From positions 62,001 to 126,000 of the forward strand of contig JBAXPV010000002.1 in the NCBI GenBank assembly GCA_037132075.1: a stretch of DNA of 64,000 bases. The letters run 5' to 3'. Numbering within the stretch: the stretch's first letter is position 1; every line of letters starts with the position of its first letter. Below, one piece after another: positions 18,140 through 26,625 of this stretch. The notes beneath the pieces are model-generated. The model did not search any database. It saw nothing but the letters and a program-made list of their open reading frames with translations, and was not told the DNA's origin. The position numbers and the translations under genes were made by a program. This DNA is from JBAXPV01 sp037132075. GTDB lineage: Bacteria > Bacteroidota > Bacteroidia > Bacteroidales > CAIXZF01.

Positions 18140-18898
18140 TTATAAAGACCTGATTATTCCCAGGAAATCGTTTGCTTTTAACGAAGCGCCCCCGATAAGT
18201 CCACCATCTACATCTGGCTGTTCGAATAATTCGATGGCATTTACCGCATTGCATGACCCACCATAAAGAATTGAGGTAGTCAATGCCAATTCTTCCCCGT
18301 ATTTCTGATGAATCAGGCTACGAATGAAGGAATGCATTTCCTGGGCTTGTTGTGGAGTGGCATTCAAGCCGGTACCTATAGCCCATACTGGTTCATAGGC
18401 GATCACGACCTGGCGAAAATCTTCCTCATCCAATTTAAAGATAGTTTCATTGAGTTGTTTTTCAACAACTTGCTGTTGGGCTCCTTGTTCTCTTTCAGCT
18501 AAAATCTCGCCACAACAAAAAATAGGAGAAATCGCATGACTAATCACTGCCTTGACTTTTTCATAAAGAAATTCATTGTCTTCATGAAAATATTTCCTGC
18601 GCTCAGAATGACCAATGATGCAATATTCCACACCGATCTCACTAAGCATCGCTGCTGAGATCTCACCTGTAAAAGCCCCGGAATCCGCTGGATATACATT
18701 CTGTGCACCCACACTAAAATGACTTTCAATGCCAATGTCAGTGGCCAGTTCAAGATAAGGGTATGGCGGACATATTACAACGTGTGCAATTTCAGGTGGG
18801 TGTTTATCCAAAGCCTCCGAAATCTCAAGAATCAAGTCCTCAGCTTCTTCGAAGCTTTTATTCATTTTCCAATTTCCGGCAACAATTTGTTTTCTCAT
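18140..18898 (-). CDS. tpiA: Triosephosphate isomerase
   Basis: A 252-residue TIM-barrel enzyme interconverting dihydroxyacetone phosphate and glyceraldehyde-3-phosphate. The N-terminal GNWKMNKS carries the catalytic Asn/Lys, IIGHSERR the catalytic His, and AYEPVWAIGTG the catalytic Glu and mobile loop 6. YGGSCNAVNA is the phosphate-binding loop. Full length with all catalytic residues. It lies between the ABC permease and prmA in the minus-strand operon. Confidence 0.97.
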   Translation of the reverse strand: MRKQIVAGNWKMNKSFEEAEDLILEISEALDKHPPEIAHVVICPPYPYLELATDIGIESHFSVGAQNVYPADSGAFTGEISAAMLSEIGVEYCIIGHSERRKYFHEDNEFLYEKVKAVISHAISPIFCCGEILAEREQGAQQQVVEKQLNETIFKLDEEDFRQVVIAYEPVWAIGTGLNATPQQAQEMHSFIRSLIHQKYGEELALTTSILYGGSCNAVNAIELFEQPDVDGGLIGGASLKANDFLGIIRSL

Positions 18899-18914
18899 CA
18901 GATTTAATTTTAGG

Positions 18915-19997
18915 TCATGCTACCCTGACACGTGGGTCAAGCCAGCCATATACGATATCTACAAAAATATTAATAAAAACGAGCAATACAGATACAAAAA
19001 GAACAGACCCCATTACTACTGGCAAATCATACTTCTCGAGTGCTTCCACGATAACAACACCCAATCCCTTCCAGTCGAATACAAATTCAACGAAGACCAC
19101 CCCTGCCAGCATGGAAGCCAACCATCCGGAAATTGCAGTAACAACAGGATTCAACGCATTCCGCAAGGCGTGATGTGTCACAATGCGTGTGGTGCTCAAG
19201 CCTTTGGCTTTTGCCGTTCGGATATAATCCTGTGACAAGACATCCAGCATAGAACTCCGTGTCAGTTCCACAATAATCGCCAACGGGCGCATTCCCAGTG
19301 TAATTGCTGGCAGAATGATATTTTTCAGACTTAAAAACTCGCCCCTGCCAAAGTCATCAACGGTATACAAACTACCCACCATGTTCAAATTGGTAAGATC
19401 TCCCAAAATGAATGCAAAAATCCATGCGATCAGCACAGCAGCAAAGAATGAAGGTAGCGACATTCCAAAGACTGAAAGCACCAAAGAAACCCGGTCAAAA
19501 AAACTATTTTGATACAAGGCAGATAAAACACCAATAAAAACTCCTATTAAAATTGCGAATGTCATTGCCACAATGGCCAGGATGCATGTCGCTGGAAACG
19601 CCTGGCTTATGATAGATGAAACCTCACGCTTACTTTGATAGGAACGACGTAAATAAGGTTTCTTCAGCACGATAACTTCGCCTCCGGTAAATTTCAGCAA
19701 CCTTATTGCAGAACTATATTTGGTAGTATCCAGGTACCAATAGCTTTTTGAATCAAATTCATTATGAAAAGAAAGTGGACTGAGATCGTTCAGGAAATTA
19801 AAATACTGACTTGTCAGTGGTTTATCTCGTCCCAGGTCCTTGTTGATAGCAGCCACCGAAGAAATGTCAGCCCGTTGCCCCAGCATCATCCGTGCGGGGT
19901 CACCCGGGAGTACATTGAATAATAGAAAGACCACGGTGATTACACCCAGCATCACCAATATGCCATAAGCCAGTCGCCGGATGATAAATTTTAGCAT
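18915..19997 (-). CDS. DppB/OppB-type ABC transporter permease
   Basis: A 360-residue inner-membrane permease of the oligopeptide/nickel type. TM1 (GILVMLGVITVVFLLFNV) is followed by the family's LPGDPARMMLG motif, an extracytoplasmic insert of about 90 residues, then five more TM segments with the EAA loop around RTAKAKGLSTTRIV. A working importer needs a second permease, ATPases and a binding protein, none of which is adjacent. It sits alone between the DoxX-like gene and tpiA, so its partners are presumably elsewhere. Confidence 0.85.
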   Translation of the reverse strand: MLKFIIRRLAYGILVMLGVITVVFLLFNVLPGDPARMMLGQRADISSVAAINKDLGRDKPLTSQYFNFLNDLSPLSFHNEFDSKSYWYLDTTKYSSAIRLLKFTGGEVIVLKKPYLRRSYQSKREVSSIISQAFPATCILAIVAMTFAILIGVFIGVLSALYQNSFFDRVSLVLSVFGMSLPSFFAAVLIAWIFAFILGDLTNLNMVGSLYTVDDFGRGEFLSLKNIILPAITLGMRPLAIIVELTRSSMLDVLSQDYIRTAKAKGLSTTRIVTHHALRNALNPVVTAISGWLASMLAGVVFVEFVFDWKGLGVVIVEALEKYDLPVVMGSVLFVSVLLVFINIFVDIVYGWLDPRVRVA

Positions 19998-20006
19998 CTA
20001 AATATA

Positions 20007-21128
20007 CTAGTTAGTGCTCTTATTCAAAGGGAATTCTCGCTCAAAGTCACTGATTGCAGGGATATCCCGAAAATGCCATTTTTTTGTGACCCTGGCATTC
20101 TTTAAAAGCACAATACCCGGGTTTGACCGGATCATCGTCCTCAATTCCTTGTCGTCAGTATTATAAAAAGGAACACTAACCCCCAGATTCTGAGAATATT
20201 TTTTGATATCATCTTTAATTGAGGCAGTGAGTCCAATGACTTGATAACCAGCTTTGCTGGCATCTTTGTAAAACTGATCCAATTTTTGTAGATGCTTTGG
20301 TTTTGCCTGGCTCAGATCGACAGCGACGAGAAAAATCAGGTAATCATGAGTTTTCATGAAAGCACGGGTATGATTACCGCCAGCCGTGTCCAGGATATTG
20401 AAATTCGGGGCAGGATAAATATTGGGATCTACAATACGTGTGGTATCAAAGACCCAATTTGCCATCCAAACACTATCCTGCCATGGCAAATCTTTGGAAA
20501 GAAAGACTTTCTTCTCTCCGGTGGTTTTGTTTTTATAGGAAAGATAGGTTTGTGTTGGTTGAATACTGTCAGGCATCATCTTATTACCTGTCTTCCATGA
20601 CGTGAATTCAAGCGGTGGAAGATGCCTGAGGCTATTCATGGAAAAATAAAGAAAACCAACAGGAATGAGTATGAGTAAAATATTGGCAATTGGGGGCCGG
20701 TAAGGACTACGGAATTTTTTTCGGTATATAAAAATCACAATTGCCAACGAGATTAGTACGATATTTTTATAAAAGGTTTCCCAGTTTCCAAGTTTCAGAA
20801 AATCGCCAAAACAACCACAATCCGGAACTGTATTAAATAACGCATCGAAGAACGTCAATACAGTAAAATATATCATCAGCAAAAGGCTTCCCCAGGAAGT
20901 AATTTTCGGCTTCAGATTAAGTAAAAGATAGACGCCCAGCGCAAATTCGATCGCACATAAAATCACCGAAAGTGATAATGATAATGGCTCCGCCCACGAC
21001 ATCCCGTAGGCAACAAAATAATCCTCAATCCGGTATGCAGTCCCCATGGGATCAACACCTTTAACAAATCCTGAAAAGATAAATACCAGTCCTGTAAGTA
21101 CCCTGGCAATATTGCTGATAATTTTCAT
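20007..21128 (-). CDS. DoxX-like membrane protein (BT_3928 type) with thioredoxin-like end
   Basis: A 373-residue protein. The N-terminal half has four TM segments of the DoxX/MauE type (GLVFIFSGFVKGVDP near the start), a conserved DCGCFGDF Cys pair after TM3, and a basic patch. The C-terminal half is soluble and resembles a thioredoxin-fold domain without a visible CxxC (LIFLVAVDLSQ, QVIGLTASI, PGIVLLKNARV). This fits the Bacteroidota BT_3928 family, thought to act in envelope redox or quinone chemistry. It is second in the operon after the DUF1599 gene. Confidence 0.75.
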   Translation of the reverse strand: MKIISNIARVLTGLVFIFSGFVKGVDPMGTAYRIEDYFVAYGMSWAEPLSLSLSVILCAIEFALGVYLLLNLKPKITSWGSLLLMIYFTVLTFFDALFNTVPDCGCFGDFLKLGNWETFYKNIVLISLAIVIFIYRKKFRSPYRPPIANILLILIPVGFLYFSMNSLRHLPPLEFTSWKTGNKMMPDSIQPTQTYLSYKNKTTGEKKVFLSKDLPWQDSVWMANWVFDTTRIVDPNIYPAPNFNILDTAGGNHTRAFMKTHDYLIFLVAVDLSQAKPKHLQKLDQFYKDASKAGYQVIGLTASIKDDIKKYSQNLGVSVPFYNTDDKELRTMIRSNPGIVLLKNARVTKKWHFRDIPAISDFEREFPLNKSTN

Positions 21129-21176
21129 TTTAAAAAAAATTGATTAAAATTTATCCTCAGAAGAACTAATAAAACG

Positions 21177-21716
21177 CTATTCTTCCTCCAGAATTTTAAT
21201 TAATGCAAAAGCTGCATAATTGATGATGTCAAGAAAATTTGAGCCTACACCTTCAGAAACAAAAGTAACCCCTTCATTGTCTTCTATCTGCTTAATTCGC
21301 AATAGCTTAACAAGAATAAGATCATCAAAAGAGCTGATCCTCATATTGCGCCATGCTTCACCGTAATCATGATTTTTATTCATCATCAGCATTTTTGCTT
21401 CTGTAGAATAATGGTCGTAAAGACGCAAGGCTTCTATCAAATTAAGGTTTGGATCATCAGAATAACCAAGCTCCAGCTGAATAAGGGCTATGATAGAATA
21501 ATTAAGGATCCCGGCGAATTCCGGCTTAATCCCTTCTGCCACCTTTTGGCTACCCTTCTCACCAATACTCCTGATCCGTTGCGCTTTAATATAAATCTGA
21601 TCTGTCAGGCTTGAAGGCCTTAAAACTCGCCATGAACTGCCATAATCAATCATCTTTGCCTCAAATACAGCTCTGCAATCCCCGATCACTGTATCAAATT
21701 CCTGTTCTGTATTCAC
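21177..21716 (-). CDS. DUF1599 domain protein
   Basis: A 179-residue cytoplasmic protein made of two similar helical halves, each with an acidic/Tyr motif: KMIDYGSSWRVLR near residue 22 and KNHDYGEAWRNMR near residue 118. Each half ends in an ILNYSIIALIQLE / IINYAAFALIKILE helix. It is therefore an internal duplication of a MazG-like all-alpha unit. DUF1599 proteins are conserved next to folP in Bacteroidota; no reaction is established. It starts the minus-strand operon and is divergent from folP. Confidence 0.8.
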   Translation of the reverse strand: MNTEQEFDTVIGDCRAVFEAKMIDYGSSWRVLRPSSLTDQIYIKAQRIRSIGEKGSQKVAEGIKPEFAGILNYSIIALIQLELGYSDDPNLNLIEALRLYDHYSTEAKMLMMNKNHDYGEAWRNMRISSFDDLILVKLLRIKQIEDNEGVTFVSEGVGSNFLDIINYAAFALIKILEEE

Positions 21717-21727
21717 CGAATTAATCT

Positions 21728-21755
21728 TTGTTTATTGCTGAATTATGTAATTTTG
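21728..21755 (+). promoter_or_regulatory. Promoter of folP
   Basis: TTG (21728-21730) and TAATTTTG (21748-21755), 17 bases apart, match the Bacteroidota promoter consensus in the folP direction. They lie about 100 bases before the assigned start. Confidence 0.55.
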
Positions 21756-21856
21756 AATAATTATTACCATTAAAAACCAAGACGGAATTTCGTAGTAAAC
21801 CTCCTCGTCAACCTAAATTTATCAATAAAACAATTGTTAATCAACAAATTACAACA

Positions 21857-22726
21857 TTGATTCCGAGCCATAAAGATACTGAATTTATTAAACAAAAAAC
21901 GCTTAACCTTGGTGAACATCTGAAAATCCTTGACCAACCTTTGGTGATGGCTATCCTGAATCTTAGTCCGGATTCTTTTTATAAAACTCCAACAAACAAA
22001 TACACACCTGATCTTGAAAAGCAGATCATTGAACGTATTATCGAATTAAGACCTTATTGCGAAATCCTTGACTTAGGAGCTGTTTCAACACGCCCAGGAA
22101 CCAAAGGAATCCCAATTAAAGAAGAAGCAAATCTATTAAAACCTGTTTTACAAATCCTAAGGCGTGAATTTCCGGATCTGCCACTGTCTGTTGACACCTG
22201 GCAATCGGAAATCGCAAAAATGGCTGTTGCCGAAGGAGCTGTTATGATCAATGACATTTCAGGTGGAACATTGGATGAAAAAATGTTCAGAACCATTGCC
22301 GGTTTAAAAGTTCCTTATGTACTGATGCATATGCAAGGAAGCCCGGAAACGATGCAAATTAAACCTCACTACCATGATGTTGTCAACGAAATAAAGCTTT
22401 TCTTCGCACAGAGAATTGAAGAACTAAAATCTTTAGGGGTTAATGACATCATACTGGATCCGGGTTTTGGTTTCGGAAAAACAGTAGAACACAATTTTCT
22501 CATTTTAAATAAGCTTAGCTCATTCAGAGTCTTTGGCCTGCCAATTCTTGCCGGCCTTTCCAGAAAATCATTTATTCAAAAAACGCTCTCTGTTCCTGCT
22601 GAGGAGGCACTAAATGGAACTACTGTCTTGAATACAATTGCCCTTTTGCAGGGGGCAGATATACTGAGAGTTCATGACCCGCGGGAGGCGAAGGAGGTGG
22701 TCAGGCTGTTGGCTAAGGGTTGCTAG
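21857..22726 (+). CDS. folP: Dihydropteroate synthase
   Basis: Condenses p-aminobenzoate with 6-hydroxymethyl-dihydropterin diphosphate in folate synthesis and is the target of sulfonamides. Family motifs: ILNLSPDSFYK, DLGAVSTRPGTK, ILDPGFGFGKTVEHN, GLSRKSF and RVHDPREA. Length is 289 residues with a TTG start at 21857. No nearer ATG gives a full N-terminus, so the exact start is uncertain. Divergent from the DUF1599 operon and followed by cdaA on the same strand, the common Bacteroidota order. Confidence 0.93.
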   Translation: MIPSHKDTEFIKQKTLNLGEHLKILDQPLVMAILNLSPDSFYKTPTNKYTPDLEKQIIERIIELRPYCEILDLGAVSTRPGTKGIPIKEEANLLKPVLQILRREFPDLPLSVDTWQSEIAKMAVAEGAVMINDISGGTLDEKMFRTIAGLKVPYVLMHMQGSPETMQIKPHYHDVVNEIKLFFAQRIEELKSLGVNDIILDPGFGFGKTVEHNFLILNKLSSFRVFGLPILAGLSRKSFIQKTLSVPAEEALNGTTVLNTIALLQGADILRVHDPREAKEVVRLLAKGC

Positions 22727-22870
22727 GCTGAGGACTATTGATCTGAGGGCTGTTCGGCTGACGTAATTATCATTTATGCGGAAGTTTGGTCTTCTTCAGA
22801 AATTGCTTAGTCCTGGTTTCTAATACGAAATCGTCCTCAATTTTGTACATTTGCCCATTAATACGAACGA

Positions 22871-23668
22871 ATGGTCCTACTTTTTTTTGACAATCTTATC
22901 CACCTTCAATTAATAGATGTCATTGACATCCTGTTTGTTGCAATTCTTCTTTACCAATTTTACAACCTGATAAAAGGTACTGGTGCCATCAATATCTTCC
23001 TGGGTATTATAGCATTTTATATTGTTTGGAAAGTTGTAAGGATGCTTCATATGGAGTTGCTCTCTGAAATCCTTGGCGCATTTATCAGCGTTGGCTTTAT
23101 TGCTTTAATTGTGGTATTTCAGCCCGAAATCCGAAAATTTCTTTTCATGCTTGGGACACCAAATTTCATGGGAAACAAACCTAAACGTTTCTTTTTCTGG
23201 CGATTGCGCCTAAAAGACCCAACCAAACTTGATTTTTACCCGATTGTCGCCGCCTGTGGTAGAATGTCGAAAACGAAAACCGGGGCTTTACTGGTAATTG
23301 CTCATAGGAATGAACTTCAAGCCTTTGTCCTCACAGGGGAACAAATTGACGCCCAAATTTCGACTCAGCTTATTGAGAACATTTTCTTTAAAAATAGTCC
23401 ATTACATGATGGGGCTTTAATTCTGGTCGAAAACCGTTTAAAGGCTGCACGTTGTATTTTACCGGTTTCTGAAAACCAGGACCTGCCGGATGGGCTTGGC
23501 TTACGTCACCGAGCCGGCATTGGAGTTACGGAACAAACGGACGCATTCTGTATTATGGTCTCTGAACAAACAGGAGGAATCTCAGTTTGTAAAGGCGGAT
23601 ATCTTAAAAAAGGCCTTAGTATAGAAGAACTACAAGAAATCCTGGAAGAAGAATTCAATGCCATCTGA
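22871..23668 (+). CDS. cdaA: Diadenylate cyclase CdaA
   Basis: A 265-residue membrane-bound enzyme making the second messenger c-di-AMP from two ATP. Three N-terminal TM helices (about 10-85) precede the DAC domain, whose motifs are clear: TGALLVI, LHDGALI and GLRHRAGIGVTE. A -7-like TACATTTG box lies about 20 bases before the ATG. It is the typical downstream neighbour of folP in this phylum. Confidence 0.93.
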   Translation: MVLLFFDNLIHLQLIDVIDILFVAILLYQFYNLIKGTGAINIFLGIIAFYIVWKVVRMLHMELLSEILGAFISVGFIALIVVFQPEIRKFLFMLGTPNFMGNKPKRFFFWRLRLKDPTKLDFYPIVAACGRMSKTKTGALLVIAHRNELQAFVLTGEQIDAQISTQLIENIFFKNSPLHDGALILVENRLKAARCILPVSENQDLPDGLGLRHRAGIGVTEQTDAFCIMVSEQTGGISVCKGGYLKKGLSIEELQEILEEEFNAI

Positions 23669-23728
23669 TTTTGATCTGAAAATCATTCAATTACAAATCA
23701 ATCTGATTTCAGTATCCGCCTGAACCAA

Positions 23729-24253
23729 TTATTTTGCCCCTGTGTTTTTTGCTTCAAATTCCCTTATTAGCGCTTCAGGAGACTTGCCCAGGTTATTAAG
23801 CATCGCTTGTGCATCATCTGCAAAATCATTTCTTGGATATAACTTAAGAAACTTTTGATAAGTCTGCCGGGCCATATCCAGGTTATTAAGAAGGGTCTCG
23901 TAAACAAAACCTTTCATAAACAAACACTCAGGTGCATTACGATATTGAGTATAATCGTTACAAACCCTATCGAAAAATTCAATAGCACGCATAGCATTCC
24001 CCGTATTCATCATGATCTCCCCTGCTTTTTGAAGGTATCGTGGCGTTAAGGTATCACTAGGATATTGAGCAGCAAAGGCCTCATAATTCCTGACCAACTC
24101 CGCGGATTTGGCTTTATCAATAGGCTTGCCGGGAGAAACCAGTTCCTTCTCCAGAACTTTAATTTTTTCACTAAGTTTCTCATTGGACGTTTTACACGAT
24201 AATATCACCACACATAAAACAATCATCAGAAACCATGGTCTTATAATTCTCAT
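23729..24253 (-). CDS. TPR lipoprotein
   Basis: A 174-residue exported lipoprotein: hydrophobic leader ending in VVILSCKTS, with Cys 20 as the likely lipidation site. The rest is helical with three TPR-like units (ALRNYEAF region, AMRAIEFFDRVCNDY, ARQTYQKFLKLYPRNDFADDA), similar in layout to short BamD/YbgF-type repeats. No partner gene indicates a complex, so a scaffold role in the envelope is inferred only from the fold. Confidence 0.65.
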   Translation of the reverse strand: MRIIRPWFLMIVLCVVILSCKTSNEKLSEKIKVLEKELVSPGKPIDKAKSAELVRNYEAFAAQYPSDTLTPRYLQKAGEIMMNTGNAMRAIEFFDRVCNDYTQYRNAPECLFMKGFVYETLLNNLDMARQTYQKFLKLYPRNDFADDAQAMLNNLGKSPEALIREFEAKNTGAK

Positions 24254-24587
24254 TTTAAATCAGTTAGTAAAATAAACAATTCTTTAAATTCTGTCGCAAA
24301 CAAGGGAAAAAATGCTGTAGCCAAAAATAACAAATTTACTCATTATTCATAGTTATTCGAAAGCAATGCTGCTTTGACGGTGTTATCCCGACACTGATTT
24401 TCGCAACATTTCAGTATCGGTATTTGTCGAAACAAAGAGAAATGTGTGCAAGGATCTTGATCCTTGCACAACAACACTTAATGTATTCACCATGTAGCTT
24501 ATATTAATCCAAAGATCTGTACTTTTGTCAGGGATATATTTTTTTTCTGAAGCTTTATTCGAAATTTAAGACCCTCAAGATCCAAGG
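24254..24587. other. Intergenic region with a large perfect inverted repeat
   Basis: A 334-base gap between divergent genes. TGTGCAAGGATC (24445-24456) and GATCCTTGCACA (24459-24470) form a 12-bp perfect stem with a two-base centre. It has no T-run, so it is not a simple terminator. A TACTTTTG -7-like box at 24520-24527 could serve the CotH gene. No ORF or RNA gene is recognised here. Confidence 0.5.
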
Positions 24588-26618
24588 ATGAAAGGACTGC
24601 TTTTTACCGTCTGTCTATTTACAATGTTCAGTTTCACGCTGACAGCGCAGACTTTTTCAAACAGCAACTTGCCCATCGTCATTATTAGTACCGACAATTC
24701 AGTACCGATTCCGGATGCACCCAGGGTTTTAGGTAATATGAAAATTATTTTCAGAGGACCAGGCATGAGAAATTATCTTACTGACAAGGACTCATTGTAT
24801 TTTCTTAACTATAATGGTCGTATCGATATAGAAATCAGAGGATCTTATTCACAGTCGTCCCCTAAAAAAGCCTATGGTTTCACGACAAGACAAGTTGACA
24901 ACATTTCTACAAACAATGTTAGCCTTCTCGGGATGCCAATCGAAAACGACTGGATCCTCAATGCAATGAGCTATGAACCCTCTCTCATCAGAGATTATCT
25001 TTGTTATAATTTATCCCGGAGAATTGGCGATTATGCATCAAGAACAGCCTACTGCGAACTTGTTGTTAACGGCTTATACAGAGGACTTTACCTGCTTGAA
25101 GAGAAAATAAAACCTGATGGAGACAGAGTCGACGTTCAGAAAATAGCAACCACCGACAATTCAACACCTGAGGTTACTGGCGGATACATCACAAAAGCCG
25201 ATAAAACGACAGGAGGTGATCCTATTGCATGGACAATGTCAAGTTTTTTCGGGAATAATGACATTCAATTTATTCATGACTGGCCCGACCCATCTGCCGT
25301 GACCTATCAGCAAAACAGCTATATAAAGTCAGTTTTTTTTAACTTACAGAGTACCGCAACAAGCAACAATATCTCATTAACAAATGGTTTTCCTTCTATT
25401 ATCGACATCCCCTCTTTTGTAGATTTTATGATAATAAATGAGCTATCCAGTAATGCAGATGCTTATGTTTACAGTACATATTTCCACAAAGACAGAAACG
25501 CAAAATTGAGGGCTGGCCCTATATGGGACCTAAATCTTACATTTGGAAACGATCTCTTTAATCTTGGTTTTGACAGAAGCAAAACCGATGTCTGGCAATT
25601 TTCAGATTATGACAACGAAGGCCCGCGCTTTTGGAGAGACCTTTTTAATAACACACAGTATAAGTGTTACTTATCTAAACGCTGGCATGAACTTTGCTCA
25701 CCTGGATATCCTCTCTATGTGCCCAATATCCTGAACCTGATCGATTCAACTGTTTCATATATTAGTGAAGCTGTGGTGAGAGAAAATGCCCTGTGGGGTA
25801 ATGTTGGTAACCACCAGTTACAAATCAATGGGATCAAGACATTTATCAATAGCAGGATTGCCTGGATCGACAATCATATTGGCCCATATTCTGCATGCTA
25901 CAATGTAGCTGTTCCTCCATTAGCGATCACAAAGATTATGTATCACCCGGCGGTCTCTTTTAGTTTTCCTACAAGCGACGACCAGGAGTTCATTGAAATT
26001 ACAAACACGGGCAATTCAATGGTGGATCTGACTGGAATATATTTTGCCGGAACGGGCTTGGTATATCAGTTTCCTCCGAGTTCTTCCATCTTGCCAAATA
26101 GTTCTATTCAATTGGCCAGCAACGCATCGACATTTCATGCCAAATATGGCATATTTCCCTTTGGACAATATACCAGGCATTTGTCAAATTCGAATTATAA
26201 TCTTTTAATTGTTGATGGGTTTGGAAATATTATCGATCATGTACATTATTATGATCATTCACCTTGGCCTGACGCTGATGGAAATGGGAAATACCTGCAA
26301 TTGATTGACACAGCATTTGACAATAATATCCCTTCGAGTTGGATAGCCCTCGATGGCTCCATTTTAAACATAGAATCCATGGCAAGCGGTCCGGAATTAC
26401 TATTGTATCCAAACCCTATTGTTGACATACTGGAAATAATATCAAGCCATCCTTTGGATCTGATCCAGATTTGCGATATTCAGGGAAGGATTTTGGAATC
26501 AATTACAGTAAACTCAAATAAGGCAAGAATCAACATGCAATTATACGCCAGCGGCGTCTATATCATAAAGGCTTTAGGGAACAAAGAAACTTTAGTTGGT
26601 AGGGTGGTCAAGAAATAA
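24588..26618 (+). CDS. CotH kinase family protein with lamin-tail and T9SS type A domains
   Basis: A 676-residue secreted protein. After the signal peptide (LTLTAQ) comes a CotH-type atypical kinase domain: IEIRGSYSQ, SPKKAYGF, NDWILNA, YRGLYLLEEKI and the GPIWDLNLTFGND block with the metal-binding Asp residues. A lamin-tail-like beta domain (about 445-560: EFIEITNTGNSMVDLTGIYF) follows. The end is a type A T9SS sorting domain (YPNPIVDILEI to the C-terminal VGRVVKK). It is expected to be secreted to the surface and anchored there. CotH proteins may phosphorylate or bind surface proteins. Confidence 0.85.
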   Translation: MKGLLFTVCLFTMFSFTLTAQTFSNSNLPIVIISTDNSVPIPDAPRVLGNMKIIFRGPGMRNYLTDKDSLYFLNYNGRIDIEIRGSYSQSSPKKAYGFTTRQVDNISTNNVSLLGMPIENDWILNAMSYEPSLIRDYLCYNLSRRIGDYASRTAYCELVVNGLYRGLYLLEEKIKPDGDRVDVQKIATTDNSTPEVTGGYITKADKTTGGDPIAWTMSSFFGNNDIQFIHDWPDPSAVTYQQNSYIKSVFFNLQSTATSNNISLTNGFPSIIDIPSFVDFMIINELSSNADAYVYSTYFHKDRNAKLRAGPIWDLNLTFGNDLFNLGFDRSKTDVWQFSDYDNEGPRFWRDLFNNTQYKCYLSKRWHELCSPGYPLYVPNILNLIDSTVSYISEAVVRENALWGNVGNHQLQINGIKTFINSRIAWIDNHIGPYSACYNVAVPPLAITKIMYHPAVSFSFPTSDDQEFIEITNTGNSMVDLTGIYFAGTGLVYQFPPSSSILPNSSIQLASNASTFHAKYGIFPFGQYTRHLSNSNYNLLIVDGFGNIIDHVHYYDHSPWPDADGNGKYLQLIDTAFDNNIPSSWIALDGSILNIESMASGPELLLYPNPIVDILEIISSHPLDLIQICDIQGRILESITVNSNKARINMQLYASGVYIIKALGNKETLVGRVVKK

Positions 26619-26625
26619 ACCTGAC

